From the NCBI GenBank assembly GCA_029265595.1, contig JAJUIC010000003.1, forward strand, positions 1 to 50,300: 50,300 bases of DNA. The letters run 5' to 3'. A program made the translations under genes and the position numbers. Of this stretch, positions 18,473 through 28,698 are shown piece by piece. Position 1 is the stretch's first letter. Every line of letters starts with the position of its first letter. Source of the stretch: Flavobacteriaceae bacterium. GTDB lineage: Bacteria > Bacteroidota > Bacteroidia > Flavobacteriales > Flavobacteriaceae. The notes under the pieces are model-generated. The model had not been told where the DNA came from, made no database searches, and saw only the letters and a program-made list of their open reading frames with translations.

Positions 18473-21400
18473 TTAGTGTTTTTTTATAAACAACCGGGTA
18501 TTTACTTCATCAAATTCAATTTCAACCCCATTGTCTACCTCCTCTGTAAAGTCGAGATTTACAGCAAGAGTTTCATTTTTAATATAATCAATATTTCGTC
18601 GGACGGCATCCTCGACAATGCCATCTTTCTGAAGCAACACATTAATTTTGTCTGTCACTTCAAATCCTGAATCTTTCCGCAGATTCTGGATTCGATTCAC
18701 AAGCTCCCGTGCAATTCCTTCTTCTTTCAACTCCTGGGTAATGGTGATGTCCAACGCCACGGTTATTCCACCCGCATTGGCTACCAGCCATCCCTCAATA
18801 TCCTGAGAGGTGATTTCCACGTCCTGGGTACCGAAAATAAACATTTTTCCGTTAATACCAACTTCTATTTCACCTTTCTGTTCCAGAGTATTGATCTGTT
18901 CCTGGCTAAAGGACGATATGGCCTGGGATACAAGCTTCATGTCTTTTCCAAACTTTGGACCAAGAACTCTGAAGTTCGGCTTAATTTGCTTGACTAAAAT
19001 TCCGGAAGCATCGTCTATTAGTTCCAGCTCCTTCACATTAACCTCCGATTTTATCAAGTCTGCCACGGCAAGAATTTCCTCTCGCTGGTTCTCATCCAGC
19101 ACGGGAATCATCACGCGTTGCAGGGGCTGTCTGACCTTTATCTTTTCCTTCTTTCTCAAGGAGAACACCAGCGAGGAAACAACCTGTGCCTTCTGCATCT
19201 GTCTCTCCAGGCTGCTGTCTATATAGGTAGGCTGGGACTGCGGAAACTCAGACAAGTGAACAGATTCAAAATCTTCCTTTCCGGTAGCAGCGTTCAGATC
19301 CTGATACAGGCGATCCATATAAAAAGGTGCAACCGGAGCTCCCAGTTTAGCCACTACCTCCAGACAGGTGTAAAGGGTCTGATATGCCGATATCTTGTCC
19401 ATTCCATAATCTCCCTTCCAGAACCTTCGACGACAAAGCCGCACATACCAGTTACTGAGATGTTCCTGCACAAAATCGGCTATGGCCCGGGTAGCGCGGG
19501 TAGGTTCATAATCGCTGTAGAATTGATCCACCTTAGCCATTAAGGTGTGGAGTTCAGAAAGTATCCAGCGATCGATTTCAGGCCGATCTTCTATAGGCAC
19601 CTCGGCTTCCTTATAGGTAAAGCCGTCGATGTTGGCATAGAGGGAAAAGAACGAATAGGTATTATACAGGGTCCCGAAGAATTTTCTTCTGACCTCAGCA
19701 ATACCTTCTATATCAAATTTTAAGTTATCCCATGGATTGGCATTGGATATCATATACCAGCGGGTCGCATCCGGACCGAAAGCAGCTAAAGTTTCAAAAG
19801 GATCCACTGCATTTCCCAGACGCTTGGACATCTTCTGTCCATTTTTGTCCAACACCAGGCCGTTAGAGACCACATTCTTATAGGCGATGTCATCAAAAAT
19901 CATGGTGGCAATGGCATGAAGCGTATAGAACCATCCACGGGTCTGATCTACCCCTTCTGCGATAAAATCGGCCTTGCGGGCACCTCCTTCCACTTTCTCT
20001 TTATTCTCGAAGGGATAATGCCACTGAGCATAAGGCATGGATCCTGAATCAAACCAGACATCGATCAGGTCCGCCTCCCGCTGCATAGGCTTTCCGGAAG
20101 GAGAGACCAGTACAATCTGGTCTACGATGTTTTTATGCAGATCCACCTTTTCATAGTTTTCATCGCTCAGGTCCTGGGGATCAAAATCTTCAAAAAACGC
20201 CTGACTCATGAATCCGGCGGCAACCGCTTTTTCCATTTCGTCCTTCAGCTCTTTGATGGAGCCAATGATCATTTCTTCCTGACCATCTTCGCTGCGCCAT
20301 ATAGGCAGTGGAATCCCCCAGAAACGAGAGCGGGAAAGGTTCCAGTCATTCGCATTGGCCAGCCAATTTCCAAATCGGCCTTCTCCTGTTGATTTAGGCT
20401 TCCAGTTGATCTGCTGGTTCAGCTCATACATACGATCCTTAAATTCCGTGACCTTGATAAACCAGGAATCCAGAGGATAATACAAAATAGGGCGATCGGT
20501 TCGCCAGCAATGAGGGTAACTGTGAACATATTTCTCCACTCTGAAGGCGCGGTCTTCCTCCTTGAGCTTGATGGCAATCTCCACATCCACCGATTTCTCC
20601 GGAGCGCTCCCTTCATCGTAGTATTCATTCTTAACATACTTGCCGGCAAACTCTCCCATTTCCGGCCGGAACCGACCCTGCAAATCCACCAGGGGTACCA
20701 GGTTTCCATGCTCGTCCTCAACCAGCAGAGGTGGGACCGGAGGATTGGCCTGTCGGGCAACCTCGGCATCATCTGCTCCGAAAGTTGGGGAGGTATGGAC
20801 AATACCGGTTCCATCCTGAGTCGTCACAAAATCTCCGGCAATTACCCGGAACGCATTCTGAGGATTTTCATGTGGCAGCGCATAAGGCAACAACTGCTCA
20901 TACCGGATTCCAACAAGTTCAGAACCCTTAAAGGTCTCTTCTAAAACGTAATACGGAATTTTTTCTCCCTGCTTGAAAGAGGACAAGGCAGCTTCATTCT
21001 CCACCCTTTTAAATTTCTTATCAAACTGCGCCTCCACAAGGTCTTTGGCCACAATGATATTGCAGGCATTAAAGGTGTACTGGTTATAAGTCTTCACCAG
21101 ACAGTACTCGATTTTTGGCCCTACCGTTAAAGCAGTATTGGACGGAAGCGTCCATGGGGTCGTTGTCCAGGCAATTAGCGAAATGGGACCTTCAACCTGT
21201 TGCAGAAAATCAGGAAGACTCTCCCGCCTGGCACGGAACATCGCAGTTACGGAAGTATCGGTCACGTCCTGATAGGTTCCGGGTTGGTTGAGTTCGTGGG
21301 AACTGAGTCCTGTCCCCGCTTTTGGAGAGAAAGGCTGTATGGTATAACCCTTGTAAATCAGGCCTTTTTTATAGATCTGGGAAAGCAGCCACCAGACGCT

Positions 21401-21889
21401 TTCCATATATTTGGAGGTATAGGTAATATACGGGTTGTCCATATCGACCCAGTAACCCATTTTCTGAGTCAGGTCATTCCAGACATCAGTATAGCGCATG
21501 ACCGCATTCTTACAAGCCTGATTGTATTGCTCCACACTGATTTTGGTTCCGATATCTTCTTTGGTAATACCAAGTTCCTTCTCCACGCCCAACTCAATGG
21601 GCAATCCATGGGTATCCCAGCCGGCTTTGCGGTGAACCTGATATCCTTTCTGAGTTTTGTAACGGCAGAAAATATCTTTTATCGATCGGGCCATCACATG
21701 GTGAATACCCGGAAGACCATTGGCAGAAGGAGGGCCTTCGAAAAACACAAAGGGCTTGTTCCCCTGGCGGGTGTCCACACTCTTTTTAAAGATTTCCTTA
21801 TCATTCCAGTATTCCAGGATTTCGGCAGCTACTTCAGGCAGATCAAGTCCTTTATATTCAGGGAATTTCATAAACGTCGTTTTGGTCAT
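18473..21889 (-). CDS. ileS: Isoleucyl-tRNA synthetase (IleRS, type-2/eukaryotic-like)
   Basis: GPPSANGLPGIHHVMARSIKD (HIGH region), DTHGLPIE, WTTTPWTLPSNTAL, GQKMSKRLGN (KMSKS); 1138 aa. Confidence 0.97.
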   Translation of the reverse strand: MTKTTFMKFPEYKGLDLPEVAAEILEYWNDKEIFKKSVDTRQGNKPFVFFEGPPSANGLPGIHHVMARSIKDIFCRYKTQKGYQVHRKAGWDTHGLPIELGVEKELGITKEDIGTKISVEQYNQACKNAVMRYTDVWNDLTQKMGYWVDMDNPYITYTSKYMESVWWLLSQIYKKGLIYKGYTIQPFSPKAGTGLSSHELNQPGTYQDVTDTSVTAMFRARRESLPDFLQQVEGPISLIAWTTTPWTLPSNTALTVGPKIEYCLVKTYNQYTFNACNIIVAKDLVEAQFDKKFKRVENEAALSSFKQGEKIPYYVLEETFKGSELVGIRYEQLLPYALPHENPQNAFRVIAGDFVTTQDGTGIVHTSPTFGADDAEVARQANPPVPPLLVEDEHGNLVPLVDLQGRFRPEMGEFAGKYVKNEYYDEGSAPEKSVDVEIAIKLKEEDRAFRVEKYVHSYPHCWRTDRPILYYPLDSWFIKVTEFKDRMYELNQQINWKPKSTGEGRFGNWLANANDWNLSRSRFWGIPLPIWRSEDGQEEMIIGSIKELKDEMEKAVAAGFMSQAFFEDFDPQDLSDENYEKVDLHKNIVDQIVLVSPSGKPMQREADLIDVWFDSGSMPYAQWHYPFENKEKVEGGARKADFIAEGVDQTRGWFYTLHAIATMIFDDIAYKNVVSNGLVLDKNGQKMSKRLGNAVDPFETLAAFGPDATRWYMISNANPWDNLKFDIEGIAEVRRKFFGTLYNTYSFFSLYANIDGFTYKEAEVPIEDRPEIDRWILSELHTLMAKVDQFYSDYEPTRATRAIADFVQEHLSNWYVRLCRRRFWKGDYGMDKISAYQTLYTCLEVVAKLGAPVAPFYMDRLYQDLNAATGKEDFESVHLSEFPQSQPTYIDSSLERQMQKAQVVSSLVFSLRKKEKIKVRQPLQRVMIPVLDENQREEILAVADLIKSEVNVKELELIDDASGILVKQIKPNFRVLGPKFGKDMKLVSQAISSFSQEQINTLEQKGEIEVGINGKMFIFGTQDVEITSQDIEGWLVANAGGITVALDITITQELKEEGIARELVNRIQNLRKDSGFEVTDKINVLLQKDGIVEDAVRRNIDYIKNETLAVNLDFTEEVDNGVEIEFDEVNTRLFIKKH

Positions 21890-21998
21890 TCTTGTAGAGC
21901 CGCGAAATTAAGGAATTTTAGCAAAAAGAAGGTTCCTTATTATTAAAAGCTAGACTGTTGAGTGTTATTTAACGCAAGAAGCGAATTGCAAGAGGGTA

Positions 21999-23066
21999 CT
22001 ACTCACCATAGATGCCAATCTGAAGGTCTCCCTTTTTATTCATGCTGGCCCGGTACATACCCGCAGTATTAAATTCCATGACTATGTTTCCATCCTTATC
22101 AATGGCCACAATCCCACCATCTCCCCCAAGAGCCGGATTCTTTTTCTGGATCACCTCGCGGGCAGCTTCTGCCAGGCTCAGACCTTTGTATTCCATAAGA
22201 GCTGAAATATCGTACGCCACCACACCACGGATAAAGAACTCTCCCCAACCCGTACTCGAGACCGCACAGGTATTGTTATTGGCATAGGTTCCCGCTCCGA
22301 TGATGGGAGCATCCCCAATCCGTCCCCACCTTTTGTTGGTCATCCCGCCGGTAGAGGTACCTGCAGCCAGATTGCCGTGCCGATCCAGGGCAGCAGCACC
22401 CACCGTCCCAAATTTCGAGTCCCTGTATTCCCATGGCGTCAGGGCCGCCTGCTGATCATCGTGATCCAACTGGGTCTTCTCAGATTCCTTTATGCGCTGC
22501 AGACTCCGAAAGCGACTTTCGGTATAGAAATATTCGGGATCTACCAGCTCGGTTCCTACAGAGGCTGCAAATTCTTCAGCTCCTTTTCCGGCCAACATCA
22601 CATGAGGAGAATTCCGCATGACTTCAATGGCCAGATCAATCGGATTTTTTACGGTGGTGACTCCGGCTACCGCCCCGGCGTTCAGGTCGCTTCCATCCAT
22701 TATGGAAGCATCCAGTTCATTGGTACCCTCATTGGTAAAGACTGCACCTTTCCCGGCATTGAATAGCGGAGAGTCCTCCAGAATGTTAATGGTACGTTGG
22801 ACCGCTTCCACAGCGGTACCCCCCTCTTCCAGTATCTGATGGCCGGTACGGATGGCCTCTTCCAGTTTCTGACGGTAGGCCTGTTCCATGGAATCCGACA
22901 TATTCTCTTTTAGAATGGTTCCGGCTCCACCGTGCAGCACAATGCCGAAGTTGGGCTCCTTCGACTCTTGTGACATCTGATCCTGTGCAACATCAGCGGG
23001 CGAACTTGTAGAGGTATTGCAGCTCAGCATAACAGCAGCTGCAAGTAGCAGTAGATAATTCTTCAT
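21999..23066 (-). CDS. Isoaspartyl peptidase/L-asparaginase (Ntn-hydrolase), lipoprotein-like
   Basis: MKNYLLLLAAAVMLSCNTS lipobox; LHGGAGTI, NAGKGAVFTNEG, autoprocessing GTVGAAALDRHGNLAAGTSTGG. Start corrected from 23135. Confidence 0.92.
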   Translation of the reverse strand: MKNYLLLLAAAVMLSCNTSTSSPADVAQDQMSQESKEPNFGIVLHGGAGTILKENMSDSMEQAYRQKLEEAIRTGHQILEEGGTAVEAVQRTINILEDSPLFNAGKGAVFTNEGTNELDASIMDGSDLNAGAVAGVTTVKNPIDLAIEVMRNSPHVMLAGKGAEEFAASVGTELVDPEYFYTESRFRSLQRIKESEKTQLDHDDQQAALTPWEYRDSKFGTVGAAALDRHGNLAAGTSTGGMTNKRWGRIGDAPIIGAGTYANNNTCAVSSTGWGEFFIRGVVAYDISALMEYKGLSLAEAAREVIQKKNPALGGDGGIVAIDKDGNIVMEFNTAGMYRASMNKKGDLQIGIYGE

Positions 23067-23204
23067 GTTTTTTCGTTTAAAAGGGGAAGGTACTAAAATT
23101 CGTGTTTCCCCGTAAAAAGGAATCAGGCGAAGCAATTATTTGGTTCTGTTCTTGCCTTTCGGATGGAAACTATTACTTTTATCAAAATTTTCAAATAGTT
23201 CAAC

Positions 23205-23720
23205 GTGTCCGTCAATCCTCCATTCAACCTGCACCAGTGGATTTCTCAGAACCGCGACCTGCTGAAACCCCCAGTAGGAAACAAAAACCTTTATTACGAA
23301 TCCGATGACTTCATTATTATGGTAGTGGGAGGTCCAAATTCCCGAAAAGACTTCCATTACAATGAAACCGAAGAACTCTTCTATCAAATCGAGGGGACCA
23401 TTAAGGTGCACATTCAGGAAAATGACCAGCGCAAAACTTTTGAGCTGGGTCCAGGCGATATGTACCTGAATCCTGCAAAAGTACTGCATTCCCCGGAGCG
23501 ATCAGCAGGTTCGGTAGGGCTGGTTATCGAGCGGAAGCGAGAACATTTGGAAGGACGAGATGGCCTTGTTTGGTTTTGTGAAAAGTGCAATCACAAACTT
23601 CATGAGGTTTATTTTCCTCTGAGTAATATTGAAACTGATTTTCTGGAACATTTCAGGGAATTTGAGCAGAACCCTCAGTTACACACCTGTACCCGCTGCG
23701 GCCACATCATGAAAAATTGA
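23205..23720 (+). CDS. 3-hydroxyanthranilate 3,4-dioxygenase
   Basis: GPNSRKDFHYNETEELFYQIEGTIKVHI, GDMYLNPAKVLHSPERSAGSVGLVIERKR, two CxxC pairs (CEKC, CTRC). GTG start. Confidence 0.93.
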   Translation: MSVNPPFNLHQWISQNRDLLKPPVGNKNLYYESDDFIIMVVGGPNSRKDFHYNETEELFYQIEGTIKVHIQENDQRKTFELGPGDMYLNPAKVLHSPERSAGSVGLVIERKREHLEGRDGLVWFCEKCNHKLHEVYFPLSNIETDFLEHFREFEQNPQLHTCTRCGHIMKN

Positions 23721-23861
23721 TACCGGCTCCGGCCACCCTTCTCCCCTTTCCTCTTTTTATTACTCTCCGAGCCAAAAACATCAGTATGTCATAAAGGCCG
23801 TAATGGCCTGCTTTTTGCCACAAAAGGTTCCGTTGGTTCGGTAGATTCAGAACTAATGTCC

Positions 23862-23869
23862 TATATTTG
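23862..23869 (+). promoter_or_regulatory. Candidate -7 box TATATTTG for the gbsR-like/RND operon
   Basis: Exact TAnnTTTG match, 20 nt before ATG 23889. Confidence 0.5.
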
Positions 23870-23888
23870 CCGCTTGAAAAAATTCAAA

Positions 23889-24401
23889 ATGAAGTCAACT
23901 GATCTGGAAAAGGAAAAGAAAACCCTAATAGAAGAACTGGGCATTATCCTTGAGCATGAGCAACTTGCACCGGTGGCAGCCAGAATTCTCGTAATCTTAA
24001 TACTGGAAGGCGCCCAAGGTATGACTTTTGATGGGCTGGTGGAGGCTTTAAATGCCAGTAAGAGTACGATTTCAACGCACCTGGATCAGATGCAGGCCAC
24101 CGGCAAAGTGGAGTATTTCACCAAACCCGGTGACCGCAAGCGCTATTTTATTATCAATCCCAACCTGATGATTCGCCGAATCGATCAGATGATATCGGAT
24201 TGGGATCGGGAAATTGTCTTGAGCGAAAAGATTTTAGACTACAAAACGAAATGGAACCAGCTTCACCACAAGGAAGAGGATTTTCAACACGACCTTGAAT
24301 TTCAGAAAGAGTACCTCGCTTTTATAAAAGAAGGAGCAGCATCCATAGAAAAGCTAAGAACAAAAATTAAAAAGAAACACCTAACAAATCACAACAGATA
24401 A
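23889..24401 (+). CDS. GbsR/MarR-type winged-helix transcriptional regulator
   Basis: ARILVILILEGAQGMTFDGLVEALNASKSTISTHLDQMQATGKVEYFTKPGDRKRYF. Start moved to Met12, downstream of the -7 box. Confidence 0.88.
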   Translation: MKSTDLEKEKKTLIEELGIILEHEQLAPVAARILVILILEGAQGMTFDGLVEALNASKSTISTHLDQMQATGKVEYFTKPGDRKRYFIINPNLMIRRIDQMISDWDREIVLSEKILDYKTKWNQLHHKEEDFQHDLEFQKEYLAFIKEGAASIEKLRTKIKKKHLTNHNR

Positions 24402-24405
24402 GCAG

Positions 24406-25527
24406 ATGAGAAAATTCAGTTTTTTTGGAATTTTATTCGGCTCCCTTTTATTGGCGTCTTGCCAGGGAGGCGACCAACAGAGCGGACAAATGGGTCAGGG
24501 GCCAATGCCCTACCCCGTAATTGAAATCCCCAACAGAACCGTTACGGGCTTTAACAGCTATCCCGTTAGCATTGAAGGGGTGGTGAACTCGGAGGTTCGG
24601 GCAAAGGTTTCAGGATATATTACGGAGGTCCTTGTGGATGAAGGTGAAAAAGTAAGTAAAGGACAAGCCCTGTTTCGACTGGAGACTGCTACTTTAAATC
24701 AGGAAGCAGAAGCTGCACGCGCCAGTGTCAATACCGCAGAGGTGGAAGTCAGTAAACTAGAACCACTAGTGGAGCAAAACATTATCAGCCCGGTTCAGCT
24801 TGAAACGGCCAAAGCCCAGCTGGCCCAGGCCAGAGCGAACTATAGCCGGGTGGCTGCAAATATCGATTATGCAACCATCAAAAGCCCGGTAAATGGATAT
24901 GTCGGAAGAATAAATTTCCGTCAGGGAACACTGGTGAGTCCGGCGGATCCCACCCCTCTTACCCGGGTCTCGGACATTGATGAAGTCTATGCTTTTTTCT
25001 CCATGAATGAGCGGGATTACCTAAACTTCCTTCAGACAGCAGAAGGGGAGAACATCACCGAAAAACTCGCGCAGCTACCTGATGTTGAACTTCAACTGGT
25101 TAACGGTCAGATGTACGATGAAAAAGGAAAAATTGAAACCGTGACCGGACAGGTTGATCCCACCACCGGAACGGTAGGATTCCGGGCGCGGTTCCCCAAC
25201 CCCAACAGAATCCTTGCCAACGGAAACAGCGGAAACATTCGCATTCCTCAAACATATGAAGACGTTCCTGTGGTTCCTGAAAGTTCCACCTTCGAACAAC
25301 AAGGAAATGTCATAGTATATAAAGTACAGGGAGACACCCTTGCGGTATCTTCTGTGATTCAGGTACAAGACCGGGTCAACAACCTCATAGTTGTGGCTTC
25401 AGGAATTGAACCAGGAGAAAAAATAGTCGCTCAGGGAGTGGGTCAGCTTCGAAGTGGAACCCCCATTCAGCCACAGCCCGTTCCTTTCGACACCATCGCA
25501 AATTCTATCAAACCGGTTTTCAAATAA
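24406..25527 (+). CDS. RND efflux periplasmic adaptor (membrane fusion) lipoprotein
   Basis: LLLASCQGG lipobox; EVRAKVSGYITEVLVDEGEKVSKGQALFRLE; ATIKSPVNGYVGRINFRQGTLVSP. Confidence 0.95.
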   Translation: MRKFSFFGILFGSLLLASCQGGDQQSGQMGQGPMPYPVIEIPNRTVTGFNSYPVSIEGVVNSEVRAKVSGYITEVLVDEGEKVSKGQALFRLETATLNQEAEAARASVNTAEVEVSKLEPLVEQNIISPVQLETAKAQLAQARANYSRVAANIDYATIKSPVNGYVGRINFRQGTLVSPADPTPLTRVSDIDEVYAFFSMNERDYLNFLQTAEGENITEKLAQLPDVELQLVNGQMYDEKGKIETVTGQVDPTTGTVGFRARFPNPNRILANGNSGNIRIPQTYEDVPVVPESSTFEQQGNVIVYKVQGDTLAVSSVIQVQDRVNNLIVVASGIEPGEKIVAQGVGQLRSGTPIQPQPVPFDTIANSIKPVFK

Positions 25528-25536
25528 GCGAAAAAT

Positions 25537-28500
25537 ATGATAAAAGTATTCATACAGAGACCTGTACTTTCCTCAGTTGTCTCTATTATAATCCTCTTAT
25601 TGGGGGTCCTGGGGATCACCACGCTTCCGGTGACGCAGTATCCGGATATTGCTCCCCCGACGGTACAAATACGGGCTAATTATCCCGGGGCAAACGCACA
25701 AACCGTTTTGGAAAGTGTGATTATTCCCATTGAAGAGCAGGTCAACGGGGTGGAAGGGATGACCTATATCACCTCTACAGCCAGTAACAATGGTATGGCC
25801 AGCATTCAGGTGTTTTTCGAACAGGGAATTGATCCGGACATTGCTTCAGTAAACGTCCAAAACAGGGTCTCCAGAGCCACCCCTCTACTTCCTGCGGAGG
25901 TGACCCGTTCAGGGGTGACCACCCAGAAGCAGCAGACCAGTTCCCTGATGTTCCTCACCATGTTTTCGGAAAATCCCGATTACGATGCGACCTATATCCA
26001 GAACTACCTGAACATTAACGTGATTCCGGAAATCCAGCGGATCAGCGGGGTAGGAGAAGCCAGTGTCTTTGGAGCCAAAAATTACGCGATGCGTGTCTGG
26101 TTGCAGCCCGAAAGCATGGCTGCCTATAACCTGGTACCTACCGATGTTATTGCCGCCATCAATGAACAAAGTTTGGAGGCAGCAGCCGGAGCTCTGGGAC
26201 AAAACAGTGGAGAAGCCTTCGAGTATGTTATTCGATACCCCGGTCGGTACACCACTGCTGAACAATACGGCAATATCATTATCCGGGCCCTGGATAACGG
26301 ACAATTCCTTCGGGTGAAGGATGTAGCCCAGGTGGAGTTGGACGCTGAAGGTTATACCGGGCTCTCCCTGACCAATGGAAAACCGGGAGTGAGTATGGCT
26401 ATATACCAAACACCCGGATCCAACGCCCAGGCGATTATTGAAGAAATCCATGCCAAGATTGCCGAATTGGAACCCATGTTCCCCGATGGTCTGGAAATGA
26501 TGGTAAACTTTGATACCAATGAGTTTTTGAATGCCTCGATCGCCAAGGTGATATCCACCCTGATCGAAGCCTTCCTGCTGGTATTTTTGGTGGTGTTTAT
26601 TTTCCTTCAGGATTTTAAATCCACCCTTATTCCGGCCATTGCGGTACCGGTATCCATTGTGGGAACCTTCTTTTTCCTCAACCTCTTTGGATATTCCATC
26701 AACTTATTGACCTTGTTTGCACTGGTGCTGGCCATCGGTATTGTGGTGGATGATGCCATTGTAGTGGTTGAGGCGGTGCACGCCAAACTTGAAGAAGGCG
26801 CAAAGACTTCCATGGGGGCCACCATGAAAGCCATGGAAGAAATTACCGGAGCCATTATTTCCATTACATTGGTATTGGCAGCGGTGTTTATCCCCGTGAC
26901 CTTTATTCAGGGACCTACGGGAGTTTTCTATGAACAGTTCGGTATCACCCTCATGGTAGCTATTGCCATTTCAGCGGTGAACGCCCTGACGCTGTCCCCT
27001 GCTTTGTGTGCCGTTTTCCTGAAACCCCATACGGATGATGGAAAGAAGAAAGGCTTCCTCGGAAGGTTTTTCAACAACTTCAACACGGCTTTCGACGCTT
27101 CGACCCGCAAATATGTCAAGTCGCTGCGATTCATGTATAAATATAAATGGATCACCGCAGTTATCCTGGTGGCATCTGTAGGTGCGATTTACTGGGCTTC
27201 CATTACCACTCCAACGGGGTTTGTTCCCAATGAGGACCGTGGGATGATCATGACCAACGTAGAGCTTCCTGCCGGAGCTTCCATGGACCGAACCGTTGCT
27301 GTGACTACGGAACTTGCAGAAAAAGCACGACAGATTCCTGGTGTAGAATCCGTCTCTATGGTTAACGGGTTCAGCCTTATTGGTGGAGCCGGTAGTAACT
27401 ACGGTCTTGGATTTATTAAACTGTCCCACTGGGACGACCGCAAGGACGACTCCATGTCTTCTCAGGCCATCATCGGACAACTCTTCGGAATGGGAGCTAC
27501 AATACCCGACGCGCAAATTCTGTTTTTCGAACCTCCCAGCGTACCCGGATTTGGAGTCTCCTCAGGTTTTGAGATGCAGATTCTGGACCGATCGGGAGGT
27601 CCGTTTACGGAACTGGATGCAACGGCACAGGAATACCTGAGAGAACTGATGGCCAGACCGGAGATTTTATACGCGCAAACCTCCTTTAATACCAATTACC
27701 CGCAATACGAGATGAACATCAACATCCCGAAAGCCAAGGAAGTTGGTGTCAGTATCAGTAGTATTCTCTCCACGATGCAGGGGTATATCGGAAGTTTCTA
27801 CGCGGCGGATTTTTCCCGCTTCGGAAAACAATACCGGGTGTATGTACAGGCCCTGCCGGAGGACCGGGCCACTACAAGCGACCTGAACTCCCTGTTTGTT
27901 CGTACCCAGAGTGGAGAAATGGCACCCATCACTGAATTCGTAGAGCTCTCCAGAGTATACGGACCCCAGTCTGTGACACGTTTTAACTTGTTTAACTCTG
28001 CAGATGTAAATGGTGCACCCGCACCAGGATACTCCACTGGAGATGCCATCGCAGCTGTTCAGGAAGTAAGTGCCACAAGCCTGCCCACCAACTTTAGTAT
28101 TGACTTTTCGGGACTGACCCGGGAGGAAATCTCAGCCGGAAACCAGACCACCATGATATTCATTCTCAGTATCATGTTTGTGTACTTTATTCTGGCGGCC
28201 CAATACGAGAGTTTTTTACTCCCTCTTTCGGTGTTGTTTTCGCTGCCAGTGGGGGTTATGGGAGCTTATGTGAGTACCGCGCTGATGGGATTGGAAAACA
28301 ACGTGTATTTCCAGATTGCCCTGATCATGCTCCTGGGACTGCTGGCTAAAAACGCTATTTTGATTGTGGAATTTGCCATCCAACGTCGAAGACTCGGCTT
28401 CCCGCTTGTAGAAGCGGCCTTTGAAGGAGCGCGCGTGCGGCTGCGACCTATTCTGATGACGTCTTTCGCCTTTATTATCGGGCTGCTCCCACTGGTTTTT

Positions 28501-28689
28501 GCGACTGGAACCGGAGCTGTAGGAAACCGATCCATCGGTACAGGAGCAGTGGGAGGATTGCTCATTGGAACCATCATAGGGGTGTTCATTATTCCTATTT
28601 TGTTTATCCTATTCCAGTGGCTCCAGGAGAAGATTACTGGAAAACCCACAACTGAAGCCCTTGTTGAACCAAAAGAAGAAGACCTATAA
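25537..28689 (+). CDS. RND efflux permease (AcrB/HAE1 family)
   Basis: RPVLSSVVSIIILLLGVLGITTLPVTQYPDIAPPTV; 1050 aa; VVDDAIVVVEAV; LIMLLGLLAKNAILIVEFA. Confidence 0.97.
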   Translation: MIKVFIQRPVLSSVVSIIILLLGVLGITTLPVTQYPDIAPPTVQIRANYPGANAQTVLESVIIPIEEQVNGVEGMTYITSTASNNGMASIQVFFEQGIDPDIASVNVQNRVSRATPLLPAEVTRSGVTTQKQQTSSLMFLTMFSENPDYDATYIQNYLNINVIPEIQRISGVGEASVFGAKNYAMRVWLQPESMAAYNLVPTDVIAAINEQSLEAAAGALGQNSGEAFEYVIRYPGRYTTAEQYGNIIIRALDNGQFLRVKDVAQVELDAEGYTGLSLTNGKPGVSMAIYQTPGSNAQAIIEEIHAKIAELEPMFPDGLEMMVNFDTNEFLNASIAKVISTLIEAFLLVFLVVFIFLQDFKSTLIPAIAVPVSIVGTFFFLNLFGYSINLLTLFALVLAIGIVVDDAIVVVEAVHAKLEEGAKTSMGATMKAMEEITGAIISITLVLAAVFIPVTFIQGPTGVFYEQFGITLMVAIAISAVNALTLSPALCAVFLKPHTDDGKKKGFLGRFFNNFNTAFDASTRKYVKSLRFMYKYKWITAVILVASVGAIYWASITTPTGFVPNEDRGMIMTNVELPAGASMDRTVAVTTELAEKARQIPGVESVSMVNGFSLIGGAGSNYGLGFIKLSHWDDRKDDSMSSQAIIGQLFGMGATIPDAQILFFEPPSVPGFGVSSGFEMQILDRSGGPFTELDATAQEYLRELMARPEILYAQTSFNTNYPQYEMNINIPKAKEVGVSISSILSTMQGYIGSFYAADFSRFGKQYRVYVQALPEDRATTSDLNSLFVRTQSGEMAPITEFVELSRVYGPQSVTRFNLFNSADVNGAPAPGYSTGDAIAAVQEVSATSLPTNFSIDFSGLTREEISAGNQTTMIFILSIMFVYFILAAQYESFLLPLSVLFSLPVGVMGAYVSTALMGLENNVYFQIALIMLLGLLAKNAILIVEFAIQRRRLGFPLVEAAFEGARVRLRPILMTSFAFIIGLLPLVFATGTGAVGNRSIGTGAVGGLLIGTIIGVFIIPILFILFQWLQEKITGKPTTEALVEPKEEDL

Positions 28690-28698
28690 TCCCTTGAA

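Noticed and set aside
21200-21946. 248-aa plus-strand ORF antisense to ileS
   Set aside because: Overlaps conserved IleRS catalytic region; shadow ORF.
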